14,964 nt of DNA from the NCBI GenBank assembly GCA_028279945.1, contig JANQMT010000044.1:1-14964 (forward strand), written 5' to 3'. Below are positions 1 to 5,885 of the stretch, one piece after another (within the stretch, counting starts at the first letter, position 1; the number at the start of each line of letters is the position of its first letter). Source of the DNA: JAKSCF01 sp028279945. GTDB lineage: Bacteria; Bacillota; Clostridia; Peptostreptococcales; JAAYPU01. The notes below the pieces were generated by a model, which was given only the letters and a program-made list of their open reading frames with translations, made no database searches and was not told the origin of the DNA. The position numbers were made by a program, and so were the translations under genes.

Positions 1-163
1 TCTTCATATGTGCATCTGCAAAAATCAAATATATCCCTTCCATAACCTTATACACTGTCATATATCCTTCACCAGTCTCGTTCTTAAATACAAATAGGTT
101 GCAGTTTTCATTCTTCGAATGTATAAAGCCATTCCCTAATTTCATCTGTTCAATTCCCACCAT
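1..163 (-). CDS. AraC-family transcriptional regulator, N-terminal fragment (runs off the left edge)
   Basis: Reading leftward from an ATG at 163, about 54 codons are open to the window edge and no stop is met. The ribosome site AAGGAG lies at 177-172 on the minus strand, well spaced for this start. The peptide has the stretch GEGYMTVYKVMEGIYLIFAD, which resembles the start of many clostridial AraC-type regulators, where a short N-terminal strand precedes an 'MT.Y.VFPGI.LIYND'-like segment. The DNA-binding helix-turn-helix domain would lie outside the window, so the family call rests on this short N-terminal likeness alone. The gene diverges from the TIGR04076-like gene. A minus-strand -10 TATAAT at 219-214 could drive it, with a Fur-box-like dyad at its likely transcription start. 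Confidence 0.6.
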   Translation of the reverse strand, partial: MVGIEQMKLGNGFIHSKNENCNLFVFKNETGEGYMTVYKVMEGIYLIFADAHMK

Positions 164-198
164 TTTCACTCCTTAACGTAATTCATTTCAAGATGCAA

Positions 199-209
199 AT
201 GATAATCAT
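199..209. promoter_or_regulatory. Fur-box-like dyad over the AraC-gene transcription start
   Basis: The sequence ATGATAATCAT is a perfect 5-1-5 palindrome and equals the centre of the classical Fur box (GATAATGATAATCATTATC). It lies just downstream of a minus-strand TATAAT (219-214), where a bound repressor would block the start of the AraC-type gene. The outer arms of the box match poorly, so Fur is a guess; PerR, Zur or MntR boxes look similar. Confidence 0.35.
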
Positions 210-325
210 CTCTATTATAGCATCATTTATTTTTCGTTCCACTCCATTTTGGTCGTATAGCTCCATTGCATCAATTTTAATTATCTCAGATGCAGCCGCA
301 GTGGTGGGATTAGATAAATATGTGA

Positions 326-346
326 TATACTGATAATGATCATATG
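326..346 (+). promoter_or_regulatory. Candidate -10 and second Fur-like site before the TIGR04076-like gene
   Basis: A -10-like TATACT (326-331) is followed at once by GATAATGATCATATG (332-346). Its first nine bases equal the left half of the classical Fur box, and it contains the palindrome ATGATCAT. No convincing -35 is seen 16-18 bases upstream. The placement would allow repression by a metal-responsive regulator. Confidence 0.3.
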
Positions 347-371
347 TACATAAAGGAGGTTCTGTAATTTG

Positions 372-683
372 ATGAAATGTAAAATTACAGTATTAAGAAA
401 AATGTATAATAAGGATTTTGCTGATAAATATTGTGAATATGATACTTTGCCATGTCCTGTATTTAAAGAAGGACAAATATTTATCTATGAGCACTATGGA
501 GATGGAAACAAACCGGAAGGTTTTTGCGAACATGCGTGGAATGATATCTATAACAATGTCATGATATTATCAAATGGTGGAAAATTTTCTGACTGGATGA
601 AAGAAGAGAATACAAATATTGTCTGTTGTACTGATGGAATCAGACCAGTGGTTTTCAAGCTCGAAAGGATAGATGTGGATTAA
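372..683 (+). CDS. TIGR04076 family protein
   Basis: A small protein of 103 residues, probably cytosolic, with no signal peptide or membrane segment. It matches my recollection of the TIGR04076 family of small proteins of unknown function, common in anaerobic Firmicutes. The diagnostic parts are the start MKCKITVLRK, the mid-protein CPVFKEGQ, the PEGFCEHAWNDIYNNV segment, and the C-terminal CCTDGIRPVVFKLERID. Several cysteines (in LPCPVF, GFCEH, VCCTDG) are conserved features of the family and might bind a metal or act in redox chemistry; no biochemical role is known to me. The AAAGGAGG at 352-359 serves the ATG at 372. A TTG at 369 in the same frame also sits at good spacing, so the protein could be one residue longer. 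It is a single-gene unit closed by a terminator at 745-776. Confidence 0.8.
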   Translation: MKCKITVLRKMYNKDFADKYCEYDTLPCPVFKEGQIFIYEHYGDGNKPEGFCEHAWNDIYNNVMILSNGGKFSDWMKEENTNIVCCTDGIRPVVFKLERIDVD

Positions 684-744
684 ATATTAACGAATTATTT
701 TTAAGCAAAAACGAATATAAAAAATTTATTATAAAAGTTTTAAA

Positions 745-776
745 AGAGTCTAATCAATTAAGGTTAGGCTTTTTTT
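745..776 (+). terminator. Intrinsic terminator after the TIGR04076-like gene
   Basis: AGTCTAA (747-753) can pair with TTAGGCT (764-770), with one G-U pair and a 10-base loop, followed by a run of seven T. An A-rich stretch precedes the stem. It lies 60 bases after the stop codon. Confidence 0.7.
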
Positions 777-839
777 GGTCACTAAATACACCTTATGCAG
801 ATATGCGAGGTGTCTGTCGGATTATCAGATGCTTTCAAG

Positions 840-888
840 GGTGCATCTATTTTGTGCACCAAAAAATCGCAGTATTACTGTGGTTTTT
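840..888 (+). terminator. Two tandem hairpins upstream of the exporter promoter, the second terminator-like
   Basis: The first hairpin is GGTGCA (840-845) with TGCACC (855-860). The second runs from the A-run at 862 to the T-run ending at 888, pairing CAGT (870-873) with ACTG (877-880), with a 3-base loop, two G-U pairs and an A/T-rich lower stem. The second could end readthrough from either side before the exporter promoter. The first contains one copy of the direct repeat described under findings. Confidence 0.4.
842..863 (+). repeat. Direct repeat, copy 1 (left of the exporter operon)
   Basis: TGCATCTATTTTGT, two variable bases, then ACCAAA. The same 22-base arrangement recurs at 5147-5168 just after the response regulator gene, with mismatches only at the two variable bases. 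Confidence 0.6.
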
Positions 889-896
889 CCGACCTA

Positions 897-944
897 TGAC
901 ATTCGTCACTATTATTGACGGATACGGCCCGTTATAATTATAGA
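897..944 (+). promoter_or_regulatory. Exporter operon promoter with TGAC-N4-GTCA dyad
   Basis: A perfect inverted repeat TGAC-ATTC-GTCA (897-908) sits six bases before a -35-like TTGACG (915-920). A -10-like TATAGA (939-944) follows at 18-base spacing; the perfect TATAAT at 933-938 is too close to that -35. NarL-type response regulators bind short dyads beside the -35 box, so this is a reasonable site for the operon's own regulator (4501-5121). Neither the site nor the start point is proven. Confidence 0.5.
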
Positions 945-991
945 TATACAGTAGATAATATCTATTAGAGATTAAACATGGAGGTGTTTTG

Positions 992-1936
992 ATGATAGCT
1001 AGTATGCGTAATGTGGTCAAACGCTATGGAAATGTGCAGGCGCTGGATCATGTGAGTTTTACAATTCATGAAGGCGAAGTTTTGGGGCTGCTCGGTCCTA
1101 ACGGTGCGGGCAAAACTACCTCTATACGCGTATTGTCAGGGTTGATCAGCGCGGATTCCGGCGAAATCACGATGCTAGGAGAAAAACAGAATGTGAATAA
1201 CATCCGGCTGAAACAACACTTAGGACTGGTCACACAGGAGGTGACAGTTTTTGAAGAACTGACCGCTGAGGAAAACTTACGTTTCTTTGGTGGATTGTAC
1301 GGTGTGAAAGGAGACGCACTTCACCAACGTGTTAAGGAAACGCTGGAGTTTGTTGGATTATCCAATTATGCAAAAAAAGTTCCGAGCAAATTCTCGGGAG
1401 GGATGCAACGCAGGCTCAATATCGCTTGCGCCCTTGTGCACTCTCCCCAATTCCTTATTATGGATGAACCGACAGTCGGCATTGATCCGCAGTCGCGCAG
1501 TTATATCCTTGATTCTGTCAAACGGCTGACAGCGCAAGGAACGACGGTACTGTACACCTCCCACTATATGGAGGAGGTGCAAGCTATTGCTTCCCGAATC
1601 GTTATTGTCGATCAAGGTCGTGTAATTGCAAACGGAACATTGGATGAGCTCATCAGTTGTATCCAGCATGAGGAGACAATCCGCATATCTGTAACAAATC
1701 CTTCAGACGATCTGGCAGACCGCTTTCGGAAAATACAGGGTGTAAAGTCTGTGATCAATATTGGTGCACATTACACGATTGTATCTGGTGCGGGTTCAGA
1801 CAATCTGAACCGGGTGCTGACCATAGCACAGCAGAGCGGAGGCGTATCCAATATTTCTGACGATAAACCCACGCTGGAGGATGTGTTTCTTACGTTAACA
1901 GGAAAAAAATTGCGAGACGAGGAGGAGGAGGTATGA
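992..1936 (+). CDS. ABC transporter ATP-binding protein (LnrL/DrrA-like exporter ATPase)
   Basis: The 314-residue nucleotide-binding subunit of an ABC-2 type exporter; it would hydrolyse ATP on the inner face of the membrane to drive export through the two permeases that follow. Visible motifs are Walker A GPNGAGKT (35-42), Q-loop Gln82, signature SGGMQ (135-139), Walker B LIMDEP (155-160) and the switch His191 in TSHYMEE. A C-terminal extension from about residue 225 is typical of the multidrug/antibiotic-type (DrrA, CcmA-like) ATPases. ATG at 992 is preferred because GGAGGTG lies at 980-986; a TTG at 989 is the alternative. The stop overlaps the next start in ATGA, indicating translational coupling. 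Gene order matches Bacillus lnrLMN with lnrJK (linearmycin resistance), but the substrate here is unknown. Confidence 0.93.
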   Translation: MIASMRNVVKRYGNVQALDHVSFTIHEGEVLGLLGPNGAGKTTSIRVLSGLISADSGEITMLGEKQNVNNIRLKQHLGLVTQEVTVFEELTAEENLRFFGGLYGVKGDALHQRVKETLEFVGLSNYAKKVPSKFSGGMQRRLNIACALVHSPQFLIMDEPTVGIDPQSRSYILDSVKRLTAQGTTVLYTSHYMEEVQAIASRIVIVDQGRVIANGTLDELISCIQHEETIRISVTNPSDDLADRFRKIQGVKSVINIGAHYTIVSGAGSDNLNRVLTIAQQSGGVSNISDDKPTLEDVFLTLTGKKLRDEEEEV

Positions 1937-2694
1937 CACGGAATTTGTATTGGATAAACTTTCGCCATTATCTGCTGCGCTTGTCCAGAGACTATTTAAG
2001 TATCCTGATTTTTGTGGTCCTGCCAGTCGTGGTTGTGTATATTCTCACCTTTGTTTTTTCACAAAATACAGCAGAGGAAACTTATGTTTCTGGATACAGC
2101 ATGGTGTCTACCCATATTGCCGTGGGGATGATGCTCATGTTCCAGCTCAGTGGTGGAATCTATCTGCTCAATTGTTTGAATGATGATTTGATAAAGCCTA
2201 TGAAATGGAGGCTTAAAGCTTCTCCGTGTTCCACACATACATTGTTATTCTCAGGGGCAGCCGCATGTTTGATGTTTACCGTTTTACAGGGACTTTTAGT
2301 TGTGACCTTTACGGCTTTGCTTCTTGATGCCTACTGGGGCAATCTGTGGATTGTCGTATTAGTTATCGTTCTGATTTCGTTTATATCACAGTTATTGAAT
2401 ATGATCCTGTTTCTTTATGTTCGCAACGTAACCACGGCGGAATATATTTCGTGGTTTCTTTCATGGACTATGGCGGCTTTGGGAGGCTTAATGTTCCCTC
2501 TGCCCGAAACGATCTTTTTCCGCTTCATGAAACAATACGGCACGCCGTTCTCACTTGCCCAAAGTGCTATACGAGAATCCGGCTTTCTCGGCACGTCCTT
2601 TGTGAACATGCTGATAAGTCTTGCGGCTCTTATGGGAATTACAGCAATTTTAGCTGCTATTGTGATCGTATTAGCAAGGAGGAAACTGACATGA
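1933..2694 (+). CDS. ABC-2 type transporter permease, first subunit (LnrM-like)
   Basis: A 253-residue integral membrane protein. A short cytosolic N-terminus with basic and aromatic residues (NFRHYLLRLSRD) leads into about six hydrophobic segments, near residues 19-40, 57-78, 103-130, 133-160, 168-190 and 228-249. The loop between the fifth and sixth carries the usual ABC-2 arrangement of a proline-containing 'GGLMFPLPE' followed by an amphipathic stretch. It should pair with the second permease (2691-3377) to form the export path. It overlaps the ATPase gene by four bases (ATGA) and overlaps the next permease gene in the same way, so the three subunits are coupled in translation. GGAGGAGG immediately upstream serves as ribosome site. 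The substrate cannot be read from the sequence. Confidence 0.88.
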   Translation: MTRNLYWINFRHYLLRLSRDYLSILIFVVLPVVVVYILTFVFSQNTAEETYVSGYSMVSTHIAVGMMLMFQLSGGIYLLNCLNDDLIKPMKWRLKASPCSTHTLLFSGAAACLMFTVLQGLLVVTFTALLLDAYWGNLWIVVLVIVLISFISQLLNMILFLYVRNVTTAEYISWFLSWTMAALGGLMFPLPETIFFRFMKQYGTPFSLAQSAIRESGFLGTSFVNMLISLAALMGITAILAAIVIVLARRKLT

Positions 2695-3377
2695 CGATTT
2701 TCTTATTTTCGCTCCGACGCAGCCTGCGCAAGAAATCCACGCTGGGGGTAATGTGTGCTTTGCCCCTGGCAATGGTTGTTATTCGCCCGCTATGGACGTT
2801 GGAATATGGCATGGGTTTTTTGTTTTATGGGTTGGTCATTATGTTCACTGCGTTTTCCATGGTTCGGTCCATCATGATCGACCGTGTGTCAGGAACAGTG
2901 GTCCGTATATTCGTTGCGCCAGTAACCACATTCCAATATTTGTTCTATAATCTTCTTGCCTATTTGGTGATAATCGGCGGGCAATCAATTTTGGTTGTAT
3001 CTGTGGGATATGCTTTGTATGGCTGGGGAATCCAAATGGCTGTCTTGCTTATTCTTACCTATATCATTTTTGCCATTGTCTCTATTGCATTTTCACTGGC
3101 GTGGGATTCGATGTTTCACAGCAGGGTGATGTCCGATACGGTTTTCAGTATTGTCGTATCGTTCATGGCATTGTTGGGTGGGATATTTATTCCCATTTCC
3201 ATGTTGCCTGATTTCTTGCAAAAAGTCGCAATGCTGTTCCCAACCTATTGGTTCTCAAATTCACTGTTATATATACAAGATAAGGAACCGCACGACCAGT
3301 ATTGGTATTCAATAATTATCATGCTATTCTTTTCGGTTGTTTTCGTGTTATATGGCAGTAAACGCAGGCTTGAATAG
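2691..3377 (+). CDS. ABC-2 type transporter permease, second subunit (LnrN-like)
   Basis: A 228-residue integral membrane protein, shorter than its partner. It starts MTIFLFSLRRSLRKKS, a basic N-terminus typical of ABC-2 permeases, and has about six hydrophobic stretches. The segment MALLGGIFIPISMLPDFLQ before the last one matches the ABC-2 'GG.F.P...LP' pattern, followed by an amphipathic FPTYWFSNSLL helix. The reading frame is open far upstream (from 2346), but the start at 2691 is chosen because it forms ATGA with the stop of the first permease, has AGGAGG just before it, and gives a normal N-terminus; the upstream part is only an out-of-frame reading of the first permease. The histidine kinase gene begins 16 bases after the stop. 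Confidence 0.87.
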   Translation: MTIFLFSLRRSLRKKSTLGVMCALPLAMVVIRPLWTLEYGMGFLFYGLVIMFTAFSMVRSIMIDRVSGTVVRIFVAPVTTFQYLFYNLLAYLVIIGGQSILVVSVGYALYGWGIQMAVLLILTYIIFAIVSIAFSLAWDSMFHSRVMSDTVFSIVVSFMALLGGIFIPISMLPDFLQKVAMLFPTYWFSNSLLYIQDKEPHDQYWYSIIIMLFFSVVFVLYGSKRRLE

Positions 3378-3393
3378 TCTACTATAAAAGGAG

Positions 3394-4485
3394 ATGATTT
3401 CTATCGGTAGAGGTAAGTCATTACATGAAAAGATATCCATAGCGTACCGCGCGATAGGCATGCTCCTGTTGTATATTCTGTGGGCTAAGACCGGCAGTGA
3501 TGTGGCAGGATTATTCCTGTTTCTGGCACTGCTGATTCTAATGCTGATTCGTTGGCGTTTTCCAAGGTTGAAATGGATGCTCGTCATAGACCAGCTTGTT
3601 GTCATCGGCGTTTCTTATTTATGGCAAAACAGCGTTTATGCTCTGGCGCTGGGCGTGTTTGAGGCGGCATATCTGGGCTGTCCGTTTTTTGTGCTTCCCG
3701 CCGTATTTTACACCGTACTTTACAATCCGGAGGGGTTTTTATTCCTGTTGCTGACGCAGAGCGCCTTTACGGGAATCGCCCTTTGGGGTTGGCGCAAGCA
3801 ACAGGAATCTGCTTTCAGGCTTATGGATGAGGAGCGCAGACGGCACTACAAAACCGAGAGATTGAAACAGGAACTGCTTGCCGAAAACGTGCAGGTGGTA
3901 CGAATGGTCGAGCTGTCCGAGCGCAGCCGTATTGCCCGCGAGATTCACGATGATGCGGGACACGAAATTGTGGCGGCGTATATGTCGCTGCAAACGGTGC
4001 AGACATTATTTGAAACCGATGCTATTGAAGCGGAAGAAGTGTTCTGTGAGGCGATAGGACGGTTGGAATCGGGTATCGGCAAAATCCGTGAGGCGGTGCA
4101 CAATCTTACCCCTCTTACCGAAATAGGAGTAGATGATCTGCGCAGACTCATTGATAGATTTTCATATTGTCCCATAGAATTTACAGTATATGGAAATACA
4201 TCCCAGGTTTCGGTGTATCTATGGGTGATCCTAGAGGCTTGTTTGAAGGAAGCGCTCACAAATGTGATGCGCCACGCGGACGCAAAAATTGTGAAGGCAA
4301 CGCTGGATATTACCCCCTATATTGTTCGGCTTTGTGTGGAAAATGATGGGGTGCGTGAAAATTCTTATTTTACCGCTGGGTTGGGGTTTCGCAACCTGCA
4401 GCAACGTGCAGCGGCTGTGGGCGCGAATATATCAACCAGCATGTCGGAAAGTTTTTGTCTGGTGTGTGTGCTGCCAATTCTATAA
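3394..4485 (+). CDS. Sensor histidine kinase, NarL-partner type (HisKA_3; LnrJ-like)
   Basis: A membrane histidine kinase of 363 residues, probably sensing the exporter's substrate or the membrane damage it causes. Residues about 21-133 hold some four or five hydrophobic segments with little extracellular loop, as in intramembrane-sensing kinases. A charged coiled-coil linker (about 134-175) follows, then the HisKA_3 phosphoacceptor region ERSRIAREIHDDAGHE with His185, and a HATPase domain with N-box ALTNVMRHA (Asn290), D-box-like ENDG (316-319) and G-box AGLGFRNLQQRA. The start is uncertain: AAAAGGAG (3386-3393) directly abuts the ATG at 3394 with no spacer, and no other ATG is in frame before residue 23, so weak initiation or a non-ATG start a few codons later (for example ATC at 3403) is possible. 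It is 15 bases before the response regulator, its evident partner. Confidence 0.88.
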   Translation: MISIGRGKSLHEKISIAYRAIGMLLLYILWAKTGSDVAGLFLFLALLILMLIRWRFPRLKWMLVIDQLVVIGVSYLWQNSVYALALGVFEAAYLGCPFFVLPAVFYTVLYNPEGFLFLLLTQSAFTGIALWGWRKQQESAFRLMDEERRRHYKTERLKQELLAENVQVVRMVELSERSRIAREIHDDAGHEIVAAYMSLQTVQTLFETDAIEAEEVFCEAIGRLESGIGKIREAVHNLTPLTEIGVDDLRRLIDRFSYCPIEFTVYGNTSQVSVYLWVILEACLKEALTNVMRHADAKIVKATLDITPYIVRLCVENDGVRENSYFTAGLGFRNLQQRAAAVGANISTSMSESFCLVCVLPIL

Positions 4486-4500
4486 AAAGGAGGTTTTGAA

Positions 4501-5121
4501 ATGAAAATGATTATTGTAGATGATGATCCGTTGATTTGTAAAAGTCTCACGTTCATGCTGTCAAAGGAATCTGATATTCATGTATCCGGAACCGCAAATA
4601 ACGGAGAACAAGCTCTAAAGCTATGTGAGAGGTATCTTCCTGATATGATTCTTATGGATATTCGTATGCCGGAAGTTGACGGTATTCAAGCGACACGCCT
4701 AATAAAGAAACGGTTCCCGAATATACGGGTCATGATGCTGACCACCTTTCAAGACAAGCCGAATATTGAGATGGCACTAAAAGCCGGTGCAGAGGGTTAT
4801 TTACTCAAAACCGACCGGATAATCGACATCGCCTCTAAGCTGCGGATGCTGATACAGGGGACGGCGGTTATGGATAGTGAGGTGCTTAAAACACTCACAT
4901 CCCCTCAAATACCATCTCTGGAACATTTAACGCCCCGGGAAAAGGATGTTTTGGATCTTGTGACACAGGGGTTTACCAATCGAGAAATTGCTGAGCATTT
5001 ATTCCTCAGCGAAGGAACGGTACGTAATGTGCTTTCCGTAATCATGGATAAGTGTAATGTAAAAAATCGAACGCAGCTTAGCCTAACAGTTATGGGAAAG
5101 GGAGATGAGGTTCAATCATGA
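4501..5121 (+). CDS. NarL/FixJ-family response regulator (LnrK-like)
   Basis: A 206-residue cytosolic two-component regulator. The N-terminal receiver has the acidic pocket Asp7-Asp9, phospho-acceptor Asp53 in LMDIRMP, the threonine of MLTTFQD and the lysine of YLLKTD. The C-terminal LuxR-type helix-turn-helix (about residues 140-200) has LTPREKDVLDLVTQGFTNREIAEHLFLSEGTVRNV in the family pattern. It is expected to be phosphorylated by the kinase just upstream and to activate the operon, most likely through the TGAC-N4-GTCA dyad at 897-908. AAAAGGAGG (4485-4493) is well spaced before the ATG. It is the last gene of the exporter operon and is followed by one copy of the direct repeat and a strong terminator. 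Confidence 0.92.
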   Translation: MKMIIVDDDPLICKSLTFMLSKESDIHVSGTANNGEQALKLCERYLPDMILMDIRMPEVDGIQATRLIKKRFPNIRVMMLTTFQDKPNIEMALKAGAEGYLLKTDRIIDIASKLRMLIQGTAVMDSEVLKTLTSPQIPSLEHLTPREKDVLDLVTQGFTNREIAEHLFLSEGTVRNVLSVIMDKCNVKNRTQLSLTVMGKGDEVQS

Positions 5122-5146
5122 TCTCTCTATATTGGCTAAAAATAAA

Positions 5147-5168
5147 TGCATCTATTTTGTATACCAAA
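5147..5168 (+). repeat. Direct repeat, copy 2 (right of the exporter operon)
   Basis: Same 22-base arrangement as at 842-863: TGCATCTATTTTGT, two different bases (AT instead of GC), ACCAAA. Located between the response regulator stop codon and the operon terminator. Confidence 0.6.
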
Positions 5169-5178
5169 GACATCATGA

Positions 5179-5215
5179 GGCTGCTGATCCCAAAGATCAG
5201 CAGCCCTATCTTTTT
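5179..5215 (+). terminator. Strong intrinsic terminator of the exporter operon
   Basis: A perfect 11-base stem, GGCTGCTGATC (5179-5189) with GATCAGCAGCC (5195-5205), has a 5-base loop and is followed by CTATC and a T-run ending at 5215. Confidence 0.9.
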
Positions 5216-5582
5216 AAGAGCAAAGACTTTTGAATGATTATTTTGGAATAATACCCTAATCGACAATCCACTTGATTATCTTGATTTTTAAAGCTTTATA
5301 GCATCATTCGTATAAAAAAGGGCAGAATGCTTTGTGACAGAATCAAATTATATAAAAGTTTGCCACATATATTATGAACATAGTTGATATTTACTATATC
5401 GCTATTATCTGCTTATAATAATGATATATCAAGTATTTCATCATCTACAACTCATCAAAGAAGTTTTCTAAGTTCCTGATCTCTCCGGACTTATAAATAA
5501 AATTGTCCCAATATTATAAATCTTTCAAAAATTCACGATTGTTTCATCTTTAAATTCAGTTATATCAAAGGAGATACTAAGA
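5216..5582 (+). promoter_or_regulatory. AT-rich leader/promoter region of the PTS operon
   Basis: These 367 bases contain no convincing gene. The best promoter candidate is TATAAT at 5414-5419 with a poor -35 TTACTA (5391-5396, 17-base spacing). The 10-base palindrome TGATATATCA (5422-5431) comes directly after the -10, where an operator would sit. That start would leave an untranslated leader of about 155 bases. I looked for a -24/-12 sigma-54 promoter and a catabolite-response (cre) element and saw neither clearly. No strong hairpin or antiterminator target is evident, so control by DNA binding seems likelier than by RNA antitermination. Confidence 0.3.
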
Positions 5583-5852
5583 ATGTATAGTATGGAAACC
5601 ATAGTAAAAAATCCCACGGGCCTTCATTCGAGACCGGCGCAGAAGCTTGTTAAGCTGTGTAGTACATTTAAATGCGATATACGGTTAATTACCGACACGA
5701 AAACCATAGATTCAAAAAGCATTTTCAGTGTGCTTGGAGGAGCAGTAAAACAGGGCACCAGGATAAAGGTGCAGGCTCATGGCGAAAACGAGCAAAGTGC
5801 GGTGGAAACCATAGTGAAGTTTATCGACGAACTTGAAGAAGAAAATGATTAA
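5583..5852 (+). CDS. ptsH: HPr family phosphocarrier protein
   Basis: The 89-residue phosphocarrier of the sugar phosphotransferase system, which takes phosphate from enzyme I at His15 and passes it to EIIA. The active-site stretch NPTGLHSRPAQKL places the histidine at residue 15 when counted from the ATG at 5583. The regulatory serine used by HPr kinase in Firmicutes is also present, at Ser46 in DSKSIF, followed by GGAVKQGTRI in the usual place. The protein could therefore take part in catabolite repression as well as transport, though a PTS-linked paralogue may be poorly recognised. AAAGGAG (5567-5573) is nine bases before the start; an ATG three codons later is possible. Being in an operon with its own enzyme I and EII genes suggests a dedicated copy rather than the housekeeping one, which is an inference. 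Confidence 0.95.
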   Translation: MYSMETIVKNPTGLHSRPAQKLVKLCSTFKCDIRLITDTKTIDSKSIFSVLGGAVKQGTRIKVQAHGENEQSAVETIVKFIDELEEEND

Positions 5853-5885
5853 AATAGCCATTTTTGAATAATGAGGGTGAAAAGG

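Noticed and set aside
2346..2690. Upstream open extension of the second permease
   Set aside because: It is the first permease read in another frame; the start at 2691 forms ATGA with the preceding stop, has AGGAGG before it and gives a normal ABC-2 N-terminus.
5216..5582. Sigma-54 (-24/-12) promoter for the PTS operon
   Set aside because: LevR-type PTS regulators use sigma-54, but no TGGCAC-N5-TTGC-like pair is present, and the regulator here lacks the AAA+ sigma-54 interaction domain with GAFTGA.
5592..5818. Repeated 13-base word TGGAAACCATAGT at both ends of the HPr gene
   Set aside because: Both copies encode the same short peptide ETIV in different secondary-structure elements; most likely chance or codon preference, with no flanking similarity.
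5871..5885. Upstream ATG giving enzyme I five extra residues
   Set aside because: No ribosome site before 5871, while 5886 has one; with 5886 the catalytic His and Cys fall at 189 and 502 as in E. coli enzyme I.
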